NCBI RefSeq assembly: GCF_947179515.1
Contig: NC_067485.1
Location: forward strand, 77,642,846-77,706,845
Direction: 5' to 3'
DNA from: Apodemus sylvaticus
Lineage: Eukaryota > Chordata > Mammalia > Rodentia > Muridae
DNA length: 64,000 nucleotides
Below are positions 20,951 to 32,430 of this stretch, piece after piece. The position numbers were made by a program, and so were the translations under genes. Position 1 is the stretch's first letter. Each line of letters opens with the position of its first letter. The notes below the pieces were generated by a model that was not told where the DNA came from, ran no database searches, and saw only the letters and a list, made by a program, of their open reading frames with translations.

Positions 20951-23034
20951 TTGCGAATCCACAGGGTGTGCAACTCCAGAAAGCTGAAACAGTTTCAATT
21001 TTGGCTCAAGGATATCCATCCGTCATCAGCTGTGGCTCCTCTTGCTTCCCCCTCCTTCTTTCTCCATGTTGCTCAACCCAGGGTCAGGGAAAGGTTATGA
21101 TGTGCATTATAGAGCTAGCTGAAATGTATGCCGAGACGCTGGGCTTTCAGCTGGGTGTGTTGGCATAGGAAAACATTGGTTTTTCTGGGCCAAGCTGTGT
21201 TTTGATTGTACTTGACTTTGCTCTTCTGGTATTTTGGTGGGGGAACTGTTATTGTTAGCATATTCTAACTGCAGGAAGAACAAGATGCTTTTTAACAAAT
21301 CCTTCCTTTGTCATAGAGAGAATAAAATGTTGTTAAAAATGAGTCAATAAGAAGAAGTCTGGTTCTTTGTTGTTTGATTAGCAGAGCCTTTGTATAATCG
21401 ATTTTCCAAGCTCTTCTTCACATTGCAGAGAGGCCCAGATGCATTTCGGGAGTGTTAGCTGTTAAAAATAGTTTTCGGTTACTGGGTAAATACCAATTTG
21501 CAGCAATTGGGAAGAAAAATTTAGCATGACTGTTTACATACATTGTAGAGAGAATATTAACATCACCTTGAGATATCTGTTGTTTGCTTGCATATGTGAA
21601 GAGAAAAGCCACGGCTTAACACAACACTTGCAGCTCACATTTGCTATTGTATATTCATAAATATTAATCTAGGGAGATAATTAGCTCTATAAATTTTACA
21701 ATTAGCCTTTCAGAAGAGAAGTGGATGCTAATACAAAAACTAAGGCATGCTTTTAAGCTGCTCCACTGTGGATGTTTTCACTCTCCCACAACTCTGTCTT
21801 TGTTTAATCGTTTCCTGAAATAGACATATTTTACACATATTCCAGCCCTCCCTTGAGACTCTAACTTTGCTCCAGGATAAATAGGCCTTCTATTCTTAAA
21901 ATCTGGTTACTGTCTACTTTTTAATCTTTTAATTTTTTTCTGAAATATCATAGGATAACAAAAGAAGGCTGAATAGCTGACCCCTTAAGAAGGTGTTGGA
22001 ATTCAAGCTAAGCAGAATTCCATGTGTGTATTGCTTAGATGAGATCAAGATATGTATATGCTCTGTGTGAATTGAATGTCTGAACTATATCCAGGTCTTT
22101 ATATCTGAAAGCTAAATCCTGTTTTATGATGTCATTTGAAAGATAAGAAGGGACTAGTCCAGAAATGTTGCCAGTACCCTCTTTCAAGTATGTCCCTTAA
22201 GGAGGTCTATTGAAAGACCACACAACTGAAAGGAAGCAGCAATGCACTCTACTGCAACCCACACTTGGATCTATCACGTCATCTTCTCTGACTCTAAAAT
22301 AATTGGCTTAGCTGGTAAATTTCAACCTTGCCTATATCAAAGAAAGATATAAAGTACAGTCTCTCTTCAGCATGACTAACTTGGAATTTCTAATGATGTG
22401 TTCATGAGTTTACCTCCTTTTAAGCTTTCTTGAGCGTTCTTATAAGCCAGAAGACAGTGTGGATTACATAGGACAGCTAATGCACTTGGTAGCCATGGCT
22501 ACTCTTTCCTGTTCCGTATGTGATCTAACACTGCCAGCAGATTGACACAGGAACAGGGATGGAAACCACTGGAAGAGGAGACTGTTGGCATAGATTAGAA
22601 AGAAAATACAAAGCAGGAATAGTAGCAGAGGTCTGCTGCTGCCTTTCCTATTCGCTCAAAGATATTGATTATCAGCACTATTAAAACGTCCAGAACACTA
22701 GGCAGGATGGTCTCTTTGGGCAGCCTAGAATATTTCAAACCAACCGTGCAGGCTAGAACCCTGTGTGAAGAAAGGCCTGAAAGAAAATCTAGAAAGAAAT
22801 AGTCAAAATTCCATATATAGCACTGACCAGCTAAGCAGCCTCAAATCTCTTCTAAATAAGATTTTAAAAGCCCACAGCCTCCAAAGTCACATCTGGATTC
22901 AAGCCTGAGTTCCGGAGTTCATGGTCATCACCTTGAAGAACTCTTCTCTCATTTCTGAGTTTACTAAAAGTTACAGTAAAAGTTGTAAAGTTGTGACTAA
23001 CTTTTAATAGGTAAAAAGTATTATTTCTCTATTC
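20951..23034. other. Unclassified stretch with candidate conserved block
   Basis: No gene or nameable repeat. 21360-21760 is repeat-free and AT-rich with many TAAT/ATTA-type motifs and may be regulatory (inference only). Confidence 0.5.
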
Positions 23035-23672
23035 TACTTTTTTTGTTCAATATTTCTTTATTTAAATTTCAAATGATTTCCCCTTTCCCAGAATCCCCCC
23101 TCCCTCAAAGTCCCATAAGCCCTCTTCCCTCCTGTTCCCCAATCCACCCCTTCCGGCTTCCCTGTCCTGGTATTCCCCTACACGGCTGCACAGAGACTTT
23201 CCAGGGTCCAGGGGCCTCTCCTTTCTTCTTCTTGGGCTTTATTTGATATGTGAATTGTTTCTTGGGTATTCCAAGCTTCTGGGCTAATATCTGTTTATCA
23301 GTGAGTGCATACCATGAGTGTTCCTTTGTGATTGGGTCACCTCACTCAGGATGACATTGTCCAGTTCCACCCACTTGCCTAAGAATTTCATGAATTCATT
23401 GTTTTTAATAGCTGAGTAGTATTCCATTGTGTAAATATACCACATTTTCTGTATCCATTCCTCCATTGAGGAACATCTGGGTTCTTTCCAGCTTCTGGCT
23501 ATTATAAATAGGGTTGCTATGAACATAGTGGAGCATGTATCCTTATTACATGCTAAAGAATCCTCTGGGTATATGCCCAGGAGTGGTATAGCAGGGTCCT
23601 CTGGAAGTGTCATGCACAGTTTTCTGAGGAACTGCCAGACTGATTTCCAGAGTGGTTGAGCCATCTTGCAAA
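23035..23672 (-). mobile_element. L1 3' end (antisense), 5'-truncated
   Basis: T-rich left end, then TTTAAATTTCAAATGATTTC (3' UTR), a polypyrimidine region, GAGTAGTATTCCATTGTG, GGGTATATGCCCAGGAGTGG and GATTTCCAGAGTGGTTGAGC (ORF2 end). Truncation falls near 23672 inside ORF2. Confidence 0.92.
23284..23664 (-). pseudogene. L1 ORF2 C-terminal fragment
   Basis: The minus frame from 23664 to its stop at 23284 reads through the last part of L1 ORF2 without a break, including QPLWKSVWQFLRKL, LLGIYP, DTCSTMFIATLFIIARSWKE, WIQKMWYIYTMEYYSAIKN and ILSEVTQSQRN. About 127 codons are open, of roughly 1,280 in a full ORF2. Endonuclease and reverse transcriptase domains are absent, so it has no activity. 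Thirteen codons upstream (23703-23665) are flanking DNA. Confidence 0.9.
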
Positions 23673-23764
23673 GAATTGATCTCGAATCCATTTCAAAACA
23701 CAATAGAAGAGGAGAAATCCCTGAGTGCTTACCATGAAAAATGTAGACATGGTAACATAAAGTA

Positions 23765-23868
23765 TACCTAGTGTTTCACATGTATCTGGCACTGCTATCA
23801 ACCTTATTATTATTTTTTGCATCTGTCCCTTGGGAAAAAATCAATCCTTCTGTAGCACAGAGAGGTGA
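23765..23868 (+). repeat. Probable MIR fragment
   Basis: CACATGTATCTGGCACTG, CCTTATTATTATT and GCACAGAGAGGTGAAATGAG match the MIR order. Weak. Confidence 0.45.
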
Positions 23869-23871
23869 AAT

Positions 23872-24030
23872 GAGAGCTGGAGCGATGGCTCAGTAGTGAA
23901 GAGCACTTACTGCTCTTGCAGAGGACTCAGGTTCAGTTCCCAGCACCCACATCAGACAGTCAGCAACTGCTTTACTCCAATCTGGAATCCTAGCTCTCAA
24001 CCACTTTACCATGCTAGGCGGTGGCAGAGT
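23872..24030 (+). repeat. B3-type SINE, 5' part
   Basis: GAGCTGGAGCGATGGCTCAG, then GAGCACTTACTGCTCTTGC, GGTTCAGTTCCCAGCACCC and a diverged continuation. The 3' tail is missing. Confidence 0.85.
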
Positions 24031-25584
24031 GGGAGAGAAAGGAGAGATTCCATACCAAGTAGAATATGAAAGTAATTGACAATGCTTATGTAAAATATAC
24101 CTTTTGTGTGACCTTCATGGGGATTTATTAAAAATTCAATGTGATAGCTGTAGATAAGAAATGCATATCGCCAGTCCTCTGATCCATGGAATTCATTTAT
24201 TACTGAAGTAAATGCATTTGAGATAACTCTTAATGAAACTATGTAAGGACCAAGAGCATCTTGACAAACAAACGCCTTTGAATTTCAGAGAATAGCCTTT
24301 GCAACTTGGTGTGTCTGAACTTTACAAACTATTTTGACACATCTGTTATAGAAAAATAAATATTTCAAAATGCAAAAAATAGTAGAAAACAAAGTTTCAA
24401 ATGAATATGTTAAATTTCTTTGAACTCAATGGAACTATCCAAGTTAGTCTTAATATTATATTTCAAGAATCCTAGGTCATTTTCTCCTGCTTCCTCTTTT
24501 CCCTTCTTTTCTTTCTCCTCCTGCTCCTCGTCCTCCCCCTCTTCTCCCTCCTCCCCTTCTGCTCCCTCTTTCTCCCCGTTTTCTTCCTCACCTTCTTTGT
24601 GATTTTCACACTGGCTTAATTTAAAAGAGAAATGCAGGGTTGATATGAAAAACTAGTTCTTATTTTTTTTCTAGGCTTTGAGGAATGTATCCCAGAGAAT
24701 GTTGCAAATATTCACAGCCTTTGGAAATTCAGAAGTTCAAAATCCAAGCGTCAATTCAGTCAAAAGAAAGACATGAAACAGAAATAGTAGAGATCATATT
24801 CTTTGTATTATATGATATAACATATGAGCACTCTTGCAGATGAAGATCTGACCTCTTCAGGCAAATTATATGTTAAATAAACACAAATGTTTCCACCAGT
24901 TGATTCAACATGCCTCCTATCGTGGCAGTTTCAGAAGCAGCGGTCTCTCTATGATCCATTCCCCAGAAATCCCAGGATGACCTGAGATACCCTAATGTCT
25001 GTAAAGGACTTGTATTTGGATCTTTGAAGCTCAGAAGGAAAGAAAATTGTTTCAAGGCTGTCATTTTTTTCCATGGAAAGAAAGAAAGCATTTCAGGGAG
25101 GTGGGTGACAAATGACCTTGGCTTCAACCTTGTCCCTAGCTGTCCCAGGGACCTTATGCCCATCACTCATGCTGCTAAGCCTCTGATGAACAGCTTGACT
25201 CTGGCACTGTGTAAACATGAAATTAGTTCAGCAGGCTAGCTAGGGCCATTGTATGAGTCTACCATCCTGGGCTTCCCAGGGACATCTGAGAAGCAGCCAA
25301 GGCTGTGAAACGCAGGATTTACCTCCAGGTGGTATTGCTCAGTGCAGAGCAGAGACTAGGAAGCACCCTACACCCCAAGGGAATGGAGTTATCTTAGTCT
25401 TGCCCTGAAAGTTATCACCTTTTAAAATGGTGTTAATAAAAATCTATTAGATTTATAATTTTATCAAAAATGTAGGGACAAGAAAGAGCCAGCAGTATCA
25501 CCTAAGAACCATTAGAGAAAGAAGCCTTCTGCACTTCCCAGGATACCACAGACTTGATCAGCAGAACCTCAGATCCCACTTTCT
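24031..25584. other. Unclassified stretch
   Basis: No gene or nameable repeat apart from the polypyrimidine tract at 24479-24598. The 97-codon (minus) and 71-codon (plus) frames near 25024-25239 overlap each other and show no domain. Confidence 0.5.
24479..24598 (+). repeat. Polypyrimidine tract (CT-rich)
   Basis: About 120 bases almost all C or T with few interruptions, mostly CTC/CTT units rather than a simple array. The frame through it reads as Ser/Pro-rich low complexity. Confidence 0.9.
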
Positions 25585-25640
25585 TCTTTCTTTTTCATTT
25601 TATTCTTTTATTGAAAATGGATTCTTTTCTCATACAGTAT

Positions 25641-25702
25641 GGGCTAGAGAGATAACTCAGTAGTTAAAGGCTAGGCTCACAACTAAAACATATACTGATT
25701 AT
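25641..25702 (+). repeat. B2-type SINE head inserted in L1
   Basis: GGGCTAGAGAGATAACTCAG and TAGTTAAAGGCTAGGCTCAC form a truncated tRNA-derived head. L1-like sequence resumes after it with CTGATTATAGTTCCC. Confidence 0.65.
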
Positions 25703-25984
25703 AGTTCCCTCTCTTCTCCTCCCTGCTCCTCCCACTTCCCTTCCTATCGGGATCCAGTTCCTAACCGCCTCTTATTAGAAAATAACAGGTTTCTAAGAGA
25801 TAAAAACCAAGCATGACAAAGTAAAATATAATAAGACAAAGCAAAATCTATCATATCAGAGTTGGACACAGCAACCTAATAGGTGGAAAAGAGTCTCAAG
25901 AGCATGCTTAGGAGTCAGAAACCCACTCGTTCTCATGGTCAGGAGTGCCACAAAAGTATGAAGCTCTTATAGAGAGATAAAGAC

Positions 25985-26185
25985 ATATAGACATATGTAC
26001 TTATAGACATATGTACATATATACGCATGTACACATATGCATATATGCACATATACACATATACACATATGCACATATGCACATATATACATATACACAT
26101 ATGCACATATGCACATATACACATATACACATATACACATATACACATATACACATATACACATATACACACATACACATATACA
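25985..26185. repeat. (ACATAT)n/(GCACAT)n microsatellite
   Basis: Imperfect hexanucleotide array of about 200 bp inside the L1 3' UTR. All frames through it stay open, giving Tyr/Cys/Ile/His low-complexity shadows. Confidence 0.95.
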
Positions 26186-26490
26186 ATGCAGAGGCCCTGG
26201 GGCAGATCCATATAGGCTCTGTGCTTATTGCTTTAGTCTCTGTGAGCTCATTTGCACTTAGCTTAGTTGATTGAGAAGACCTTATTCTCCTGGCATCCTT
26301 TATCCCCACTGGTTCTCGCCTTCCTTCTGCCTCCTCTTCCATGAGGTTCCCTGAGCTCTGAGGAGAAGGATTTGATGGAGACTTCCTATTTAGACTATCT
26401 ATATGTGTCATGTCTGGCTGTGGGTCTCTGCATCTGTTTCCATATTCTGCTAGAGAAAGGCTCTCTGATGGTGACTGAGAAAGGCCACTG

Positions 26491-29400
26491 ACTGAAGAGC
26501 CCACTTTCTTATGAACTGAGGCCGTGCCCTCACACTGAATGAAAGCTTCTCCCACCTAACCCTCGCTCTCTCAGATTCATTCCATTACCTGTGCTCAATA
26601 GTTCAAGTCAATGTCAACCCCATTGGTTAGAATATGAAAAGAGCCAGTGACTCCATTCCAAGCCAATAGACGGGCACCTGGCTAAGCTTCGGACTAGACC
26701 GTAACCTTTCCTTGTGCCAGAGGACATGAGCCACTACCATTGTGGTCCAGTGAGAAAGGGATGAAACCCAGAAAAAAATTAGGCGAGATCTCACTGTGTG
26801 GTACTACCTGGTCTATAGTAAAGAAAATCATAATAATCTAGGGTTTCCTGACTTTACATACAACAGTCTTTATACCACACTGCTTCTAAATTGTTGAAGA
26901 AGGACCCAGACCTGCTTCAGACAGACAGCAGTGCTCATATGCCCTAGGATCTGCAGAGCTGAGTTGCACTCTGGCCAGGATTCCCTTACCGGCAGGAAGT
27001 TCCTCTTGGTGCTGACTTCTTCCTGGCAAACTTCCCCACTGCACAAAGACAAGTCTGCAGTCTGTTCACCCCCCAGAACCACATAAACATTTGTTGCCTT
27101 AAGATTTGACACATGCAGGCATTCAAGCCCTAAAACTTCTATTGATCTGTCTTTGGAAGGAGCACATGAGAAGAAAAAAATGATAAAGCTAATTGTGTCT
27201 TTTCTGTGACAGTCATTGGTTATTTGAAATCTACAAATACCTTTCAACTCTTTCAGCTATTATTTTAGTCGAAGTCTCACATGGATAACAAAGTAGCGAA
27301 AGCTCATCCTAGAAAAAATAAATAAATAAATAAAACAAAAATTTTAAAATACCAAAACCCCAAAAAACAGAAGCTAGAAAAATCAACACACTCACTTTTC
27401 AGCCTTTCCTGGAGAATGACTTAATGTGGCCAAAGGCTAAATTTGCAACACCAAGTCAAGAGTGAGCTAGTCAGAGGTGTGGCACACCAGGCGGTGATTG
27501 TTTCTGATTCATCTCGGGTTAACTCTCTTCAGTTGTCACAACTAGCCCTAAGGCTTTCTGGATCCACTTTCACCCTCTCTTGTCCCTCCTTGATGCCCAA
27601 CATGCTGACTTCCTCCACAGTAAAACTGCATGATAGGTGTGACATTTCCATGCCAGCCTAGATTTACCAACGAACCCTCTAGAAAATGCTAAATCTGAGG
27701 TCTCCCTGATGGGTCAGCCAAATCCTCCGTAAAGCTATCACTTGATGCCTGTGCTAAGATGTAGGATCCACGCATTCTCTCTTTACTTGAATGTCCTAAT
27801 AAATGCTCACTTGCGACTCCCCTGTCCTTTAAAATAGTGTTCCTTGTATGTGAACTTGCTATGGTAGACAAATAGCAGCAGAAAATCTGGAAATGAAGCA
27901 GTGAGGTTAATCCTTTCTGGTTTCTGGTGTTCACAAGACTATCGTAAAACAGAGTCTTATATACAATCTCTAATTATAAGGTGACAGAAGATTTGTTTAA
28001 AAAATGCCCTCACTGTTACAACCTGAACCAGTTGAAACACCCTCATCCAAAAAAGTTTGTTTCTTTAAACCTACTCAGGGGATACATTAAGCTCTATAGA
28101 AAGATTAATTATGAGAACACTCAATACCATATTATTTACAATATCAAAACTAGTAAATAAAATAGAGTATTTAAAACAAAAAGGGGTAATTTAAAACATA
28201 ATATTCCACATACAGTAAGTATATATCTAATTACTAAAAGTTATATTTAATAGGTCCACAACACAGGTTATACCTACAACATTAGTGAAAAACAAAATAC
28301 AAAGTTGGACATATAACAATCCTGTGCATGAACACATGCACACACACACACACACACACACAACGCACATGAGAGAGATACACATATATGACATGTATGA
28401 TATAAAGAAATTAGTGAATATCATGTGGTTATTTCTCTGTATGAAGGAATTAAGATTTTTTTATCATTTCATCCTTTAGATTTCTTCATTTTATAAATAT
28501 GTGGACTCAAATAATGTATTATAACTTTATCAGTGAAAATCAAAAACTTCATTTCTTTTTAATTAAAAAAATCCTGCTGTGGAAATGGACATCTGAACTG
28601 TTTCTCTTCCCAGATCACACATGTATGCTGTCATGGGAGCCTGACTTTCTTTAGGACATAGGTACTCCATGAGTGGACACCCTGGTGTTCAGACAGAGAA
28701 GGAAGTTCCCTGCAGATGGCTTCTCCAGGCACAGGGGCCACTGGGGCCTTTTCAGTTCCCCAAGTCTCATGGGCTCTCCTCCCTATGCCCTTAGAATGAA
28801 CTGAATGACCATAAGGTGAACTGTCCTGGTGCACTGTGAGCTTGCTACCTGCTGGCCTGTGCGTGCTCTCTCATCCAGCCTCTTGTAATTGGATATGTAT
28901 TTGTTTCATTAAATTCATTCAGTCAGCAGTTTCTGCACTAAACAGTCCCTGAGGCCAACAGAAGGGGGAAAAAATCAGTAATCAACATACTACTTTCAAG
29001 TACAGAGTACCAACCTATTTATAAAAGGAAATTAAGTAAAAACCGGTAATTATAACTAGAGTACAACCTTTCAACATAGTCAATGAGAAATTCAATTTGC
29101 TTAAAATAATGAGATACTCTGGCAGGAAGAATCTGTTCATGGGCTGTTCCCCAGAGCCTGGGGATAGAAAGAAGCTCTGGCTGACATTTGATACTATCTG
29201 TCAGTTTATCAACTCTGTCTCCTGGTGAGTTTTATGATGATAGTTGGAGGTTTGGGATGGGGAAGAGAAAAAGAAATTCACTTACTCTCCTTTCTATTCG
29301 CCCTTGTACTGGTAACATGTTAGAAAGTGGATCCAGTTTCTACTCTGAACACTTACCAAGTCAAATAATCAGCCCCAGTCCTTCCCATGGGCTTCATGTA

Positions 29401-29556
29401 GTGACCTTGAATTTCTCTGAGCCATTGTCTCAAGCAGACAGGATATATATATATATTGCTAGTTATGTGAAGAGTCCTTAGTTCAAAGTTCATCTGCCTT
29501 GTTCTTACAGAGTTCCTATCCTCTAAGCAAGAGAACAGTATTTAAAAGGTGAATAA
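26491..29556. other. Long unclassified stretch
   Basis: About 3 kb without a gene. Contains (AAAT)n at about 27313-27333 and (CA)n at 28336-28362. The 125-codon minus frame 26870-27247 has no recognisable motif. Confidence 0.5.
28336..28362. repeat. (CA)n microsatellite
   Basis: About 13 CA units. Confidence 0.95.
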
Positions 29557-29905
29557 TGGCCAGGAGAGGTCTCCATTTGTAAAGTGCTCAACGTGCAAGC
29601 ATGAGGGCCAGGGGACAAATCTTCAGAACTCATCTAAAACAGTTGGCCATAGAAGGCAAACTTGCAATCCTTGCCCTGGGGAGATGAAAACTCTCAGAGC
29701 CCTGGGACTTCTTGACCGGGCAACCTAGTCTCTTGGGAGAATTCCCCATAAGTGAGAGATATCCTGACCAAACCCCACCAAGGTAGATAGTTCCTGGGGA
29801 ATAGTACTCAGGGTTTTCTGCTGGCCTCTATGCGCATGTGCACACACTTCCATATGTGTGTTCACATATGTACCTACACACATATGAACACCTATGCATA
29901 TATAC
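29557..29905 (+). repeat. B3-type SINE, near full length
   Basis: GGCCAGGAGAGGTCTCCATT head, GGGGACAAATCTTCAGAAC B-box region, CTTGCAATCCTTGCCCTGGG, CTGCTGGCCTCTATGCGCATG and an ACACATA tail before AAAATAAAAAC. Diverged. Confidence 0.65.
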
Positions 29906-30066
29906 ACATAAAAATAAAAACTTTAAAGTATTAAAGAGTGTCAAATCAATTATCTCCTTACTAGATGACTTTTCCCCTAGCTTCCTTAAGGATACCTTTT
30001 TGTGGTTTTATTTATTTAGCTCAGACACTCGTTCACTTAATGAGATTTTAAATTTTTATTTCTGTG

Positions 30067-30068
<2 letters not shown>

Positions 30069-30110
<42 letters not shown>

Positions 30111-30290
30111 GTACATGTGTATGTAATGTGACGGCATAGTCTAGAAAAGGGTGTTGGACTTGGTGCAGAAGTTATAAGTATTTGTGTACCACCTAATATG
30201 GGTATGAGGACCAAACTCCAGAATTCTGAAAGAGCAGTGTGTGCTCCTCACTGCTGGTCCATCTTCTCAACCACTTCCAGAGATTCTTTG
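30069..30290 (-). repeat. Antisense B2/B3-type SINE with (GT)n tail
   Basis: (GT)n of about 20 units at 30069-30108, then GGACCAAACTCCAGAATTC and a GTCCATCTTCTCAACCACTT end. Strongly diverged. Confidence 0.6.
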
Positions 30291-30990
30291 CCTCTGGTAT
30301 GGATAGCCATTGTGCTAGGCACTGGGGAAGAGCATGAACAGAAGTACTGAGCTGTCTTCATGAATCTCAGATTCTAGCAGAAGAGAAGACCAGGAATGAA
30401 ACTTTTCAAAACTGTAAGCAAGCATTGTGATAGCACAGACCAAAGGGTATAAGTGTCAGAGCAGGAATGTAAACAGTATCTAAACACCATATCACAGAAG
30501 ATCCAAAGTGGGTATGATGAGGAAAAGGCACACCTGGCTGAGGGCCCATGCTGAAACAGGAATAAAAGCAGAGAAAACCAAGTGGCAAGTCAGGAGTGGA
30601 GCAATGTAGGTGGAAAGTGGCCATGTTTATTGTTTGACTTGTACTGTGGCATAAACTACCTCTAAATTTGGTAACTAAATGCAACAGTTATATTTGTTCA
30701 TGAATCTATGAGTCATCTGGGCAGTTCTTTTGGCCTTTCTTCCATATCTGAGACCATGACCGGCCTAACTACAGCCATTTCATATGGTCTCTCACCCTCA
30801 CACATTAGCCATGGAATCCTCCTAGAGAGACCAGCGGGACCTAGGGAGCCATGAGGAAGCACAAGCCTTAAATCCTAAGCATCTTTTAAGCGTTCATTTG
30901 TACCACAGTTTCCTAACATCTTTGAAGTCATACAGCCAGCCCACAGAGAATGTAAAGGAAGATTATCAGGTATGCAGTATGATAGGCCAG
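30291..30990. repeat. Ancient mammalian repeat remnants
   Basis: TGTGCTAGGCACTGGGGAAG (about 30312) and a segment near 30640-30860 (CATGAATCTATGAGTCATC, GGGCAGTTCTTTTGG, TTAGCCATGGAATCCTCC) look like old repeats shared by mammals. I cannot name the families. Confidence 0.4.
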
Positions 30991-31100
30991 AATCATGACA
31001 GTCTACCAACCGAAGCAGAGCTAAGAGTGTGAAACACTTGATGTGAGTTGAGCAGACCACTAAAGAAATAGGAAACCACGTAAGGCTTTGAATTAGAGGA

Positions 31101-31138
31101 GTTTTTTTGTTGTTGTTGTTTTGTTTTGTTTTGTTTTA
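31101..31138 (+). repeat. T-rich (GTT)n/(GTTTT)n tract
   Basis: T-run, then three GTT and several GTTTT units. Confidence 0.9.
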
Positions 31139-31209
31139 ATTAGAAATGATCTACACAGAGGAATGTGATTTCAAGAAAGTCATTGTTTTGTGATACAGGC
31201 TAATTTTCT

Positions 31210-31345
31210 AGAGACAAATAGACTTGGTATTGAATCTTGGTTCCACTTTATGCTAAATATGAATTTTTGAGGGCATTCTTTAACCTTAGCAAGTCTCAGT
31301 TTTCCTGTTCAAGAGAGGACTGTAATGCCACGTGCCCCTGGGGCA
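31210..31345 (+). repeat. MIR SINE fragment
   Basis: TTGAATCTTGGTTCCACTT, TTCTTTAACCTTAGCAAGTC and TCAGTTTTCCTG follow the MIR core order. Diverged. Confidence 0.55.
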
Positions 31346-31667
31346 TTCATGGCAATAGCACAAACAAAACACTTTGTGAACTCTGCTGCTTGCAAGAATC
31401 ACCCTTAAGCATCGTACTCAATGAGATATTGCCGTTATCAGAAATTTGCGAGTGATGGGTCTGAAGCACTTAGGATCCAGTTACGGGAGCCCCGGGGTCG
31501 TGATGAAACAGAGATTGGAAGAAAAGGCGACAAGATTTTTAATAACCATAAACAGAAAGGGTACTGAGGACTGATCCCACCTAGGGCACTTAGGCCTCTA
31601 AGCCATATGCTTTGAACTAGGAGCCATGAACAAGGATGTAAAGAAAGATGTAGTTTAACTTAAAGCC
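31346..31667. other. Unclassified stretch
   Basis: No gene or nameable repeat. A few CpGs lie near 31490-31530. Confidence 0.5.
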
Positions 31668-31949
31668 ATGGACATGACCAGGAAGTTTGGAGGATCAAAT
31701 TGGGTCTTTCAGGAACTGCCTTACGATCTAATTGCAGTGATGGCGAGGGACCAGATGAATGCATTTCTCCTTCATAAAGAGTCTGGGAAGTCTTTGAGGT
31801 TGAAGGAATTTTAAAGTTCTACTAGAAAATTTGATGAATGCCCTAAGAGAGTTAAAAAATTTCTAGAACTTCTGGCCTTGGGATTACTAGATACAGAACA
31901 GACTTTAGACATGCTAGAATACAGGACAAACGATCTGCAAATATCCTAA
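31668..31949 (+). other. Unrecognised reading frame broken by one stop
   Basis: From an ATG at 31668 the frame runs 93 codons to a stop at 31947, with a single internal TAA at 31812-31814. The content is not low complexity; the second part reads RKFDECPKRVKKFLELLALG and LLDTEQTLDMLEYRTNDLQ, and could form a helix. In the same frame another TAA lies at about 31656. It could be a piece of processed pseudogene or chance. I recognise no family. Confidence 0.25.
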
Positions 31950-32074
31950 TGTGTTGTGGCATTTTGTTGGTTTGTTGGGTTTTTTTTTTTTATTTTGTTT
32001 TTATTTTATTTTATTTTTTTAGAGTTCTGGTCCATGCTGTTCTATTTAAACACCCTCTCTTCATTGCTTTTAAC

Positions 32075-32076
<2 letters not shown>

Positions 32077-32124
<48 letters not shown>

Positions 32125-32430
32125 AATATGTGTATCTGGTATGCATATGTGTTTAAGTCTGTGCACACATATGCCAATGCCAGAGGTTGATGACAACTAT
32201 CTTCCTTTGTTTTTAAAACATAGTCTCTCACTGAACCTAGAGCACATCACTTGGGTAAGCTTATATGAGCAGAAAGTTCTAGGGACCTCTTGTTACTACC
32301 ACTGCAGAGCCCGAATTCTAGTAGCCAGTACCATCACTGTTGGCTTTTCACTTGGGTACCAGGGACCGTAGCTCACGTCTTCATGCTTGCGTGGCAAGTA
32401 ATGTACAACCAGGCCATCTCCCTAGATGCC
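32077..32430 (-). repeat. Antisense B3/B4-type SINE with (TG)n tail
   Basis: (TG)n at 32077-32121, then GTCTCTCACTGAACCTAGAG, CTGTTGGCTTTTCAC, CATGCTTGCGTGGCAAGTAA and CAGGCCATCTCCCTAG, in antisense order. Confidence 0.7.

Larger units (their letters stand above)
25585..26490 (-). mobile_element. Old L1 3' UTR (Lx-like), antisense
   Basis: TTCTTTTATTGAAAATGG and TTTTCTCATACAGTAT at the left end, a CTCCTCCCTGCTCCTCCC block, an A-rich middle, a hexanucleotide array, then GCCTCCTCTTCCATGAGG, GATTTGATGGAGACTTCC and GGCTGTGGGTCTCTGCATC. This is the antisense order of old rodent L1 3' UTRs. A SINE head interrupts it at about 25641. The minus frame 26001-26555 is derived from it and the array. Confidence 0.7.

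Noticed and set aside
26001..26555. 184-codon minus-strand open frame
   Set aside because: Its C-terminal part is the hexanucleotide array (Tyr/Cys/Met/Val repeats) and its N-terminal part is antisense L1 3' UTR. No domain seen.
26870..27247. 125-codon minus-strand open frame
   Set aside because: No family resemblance and no supporting signals.
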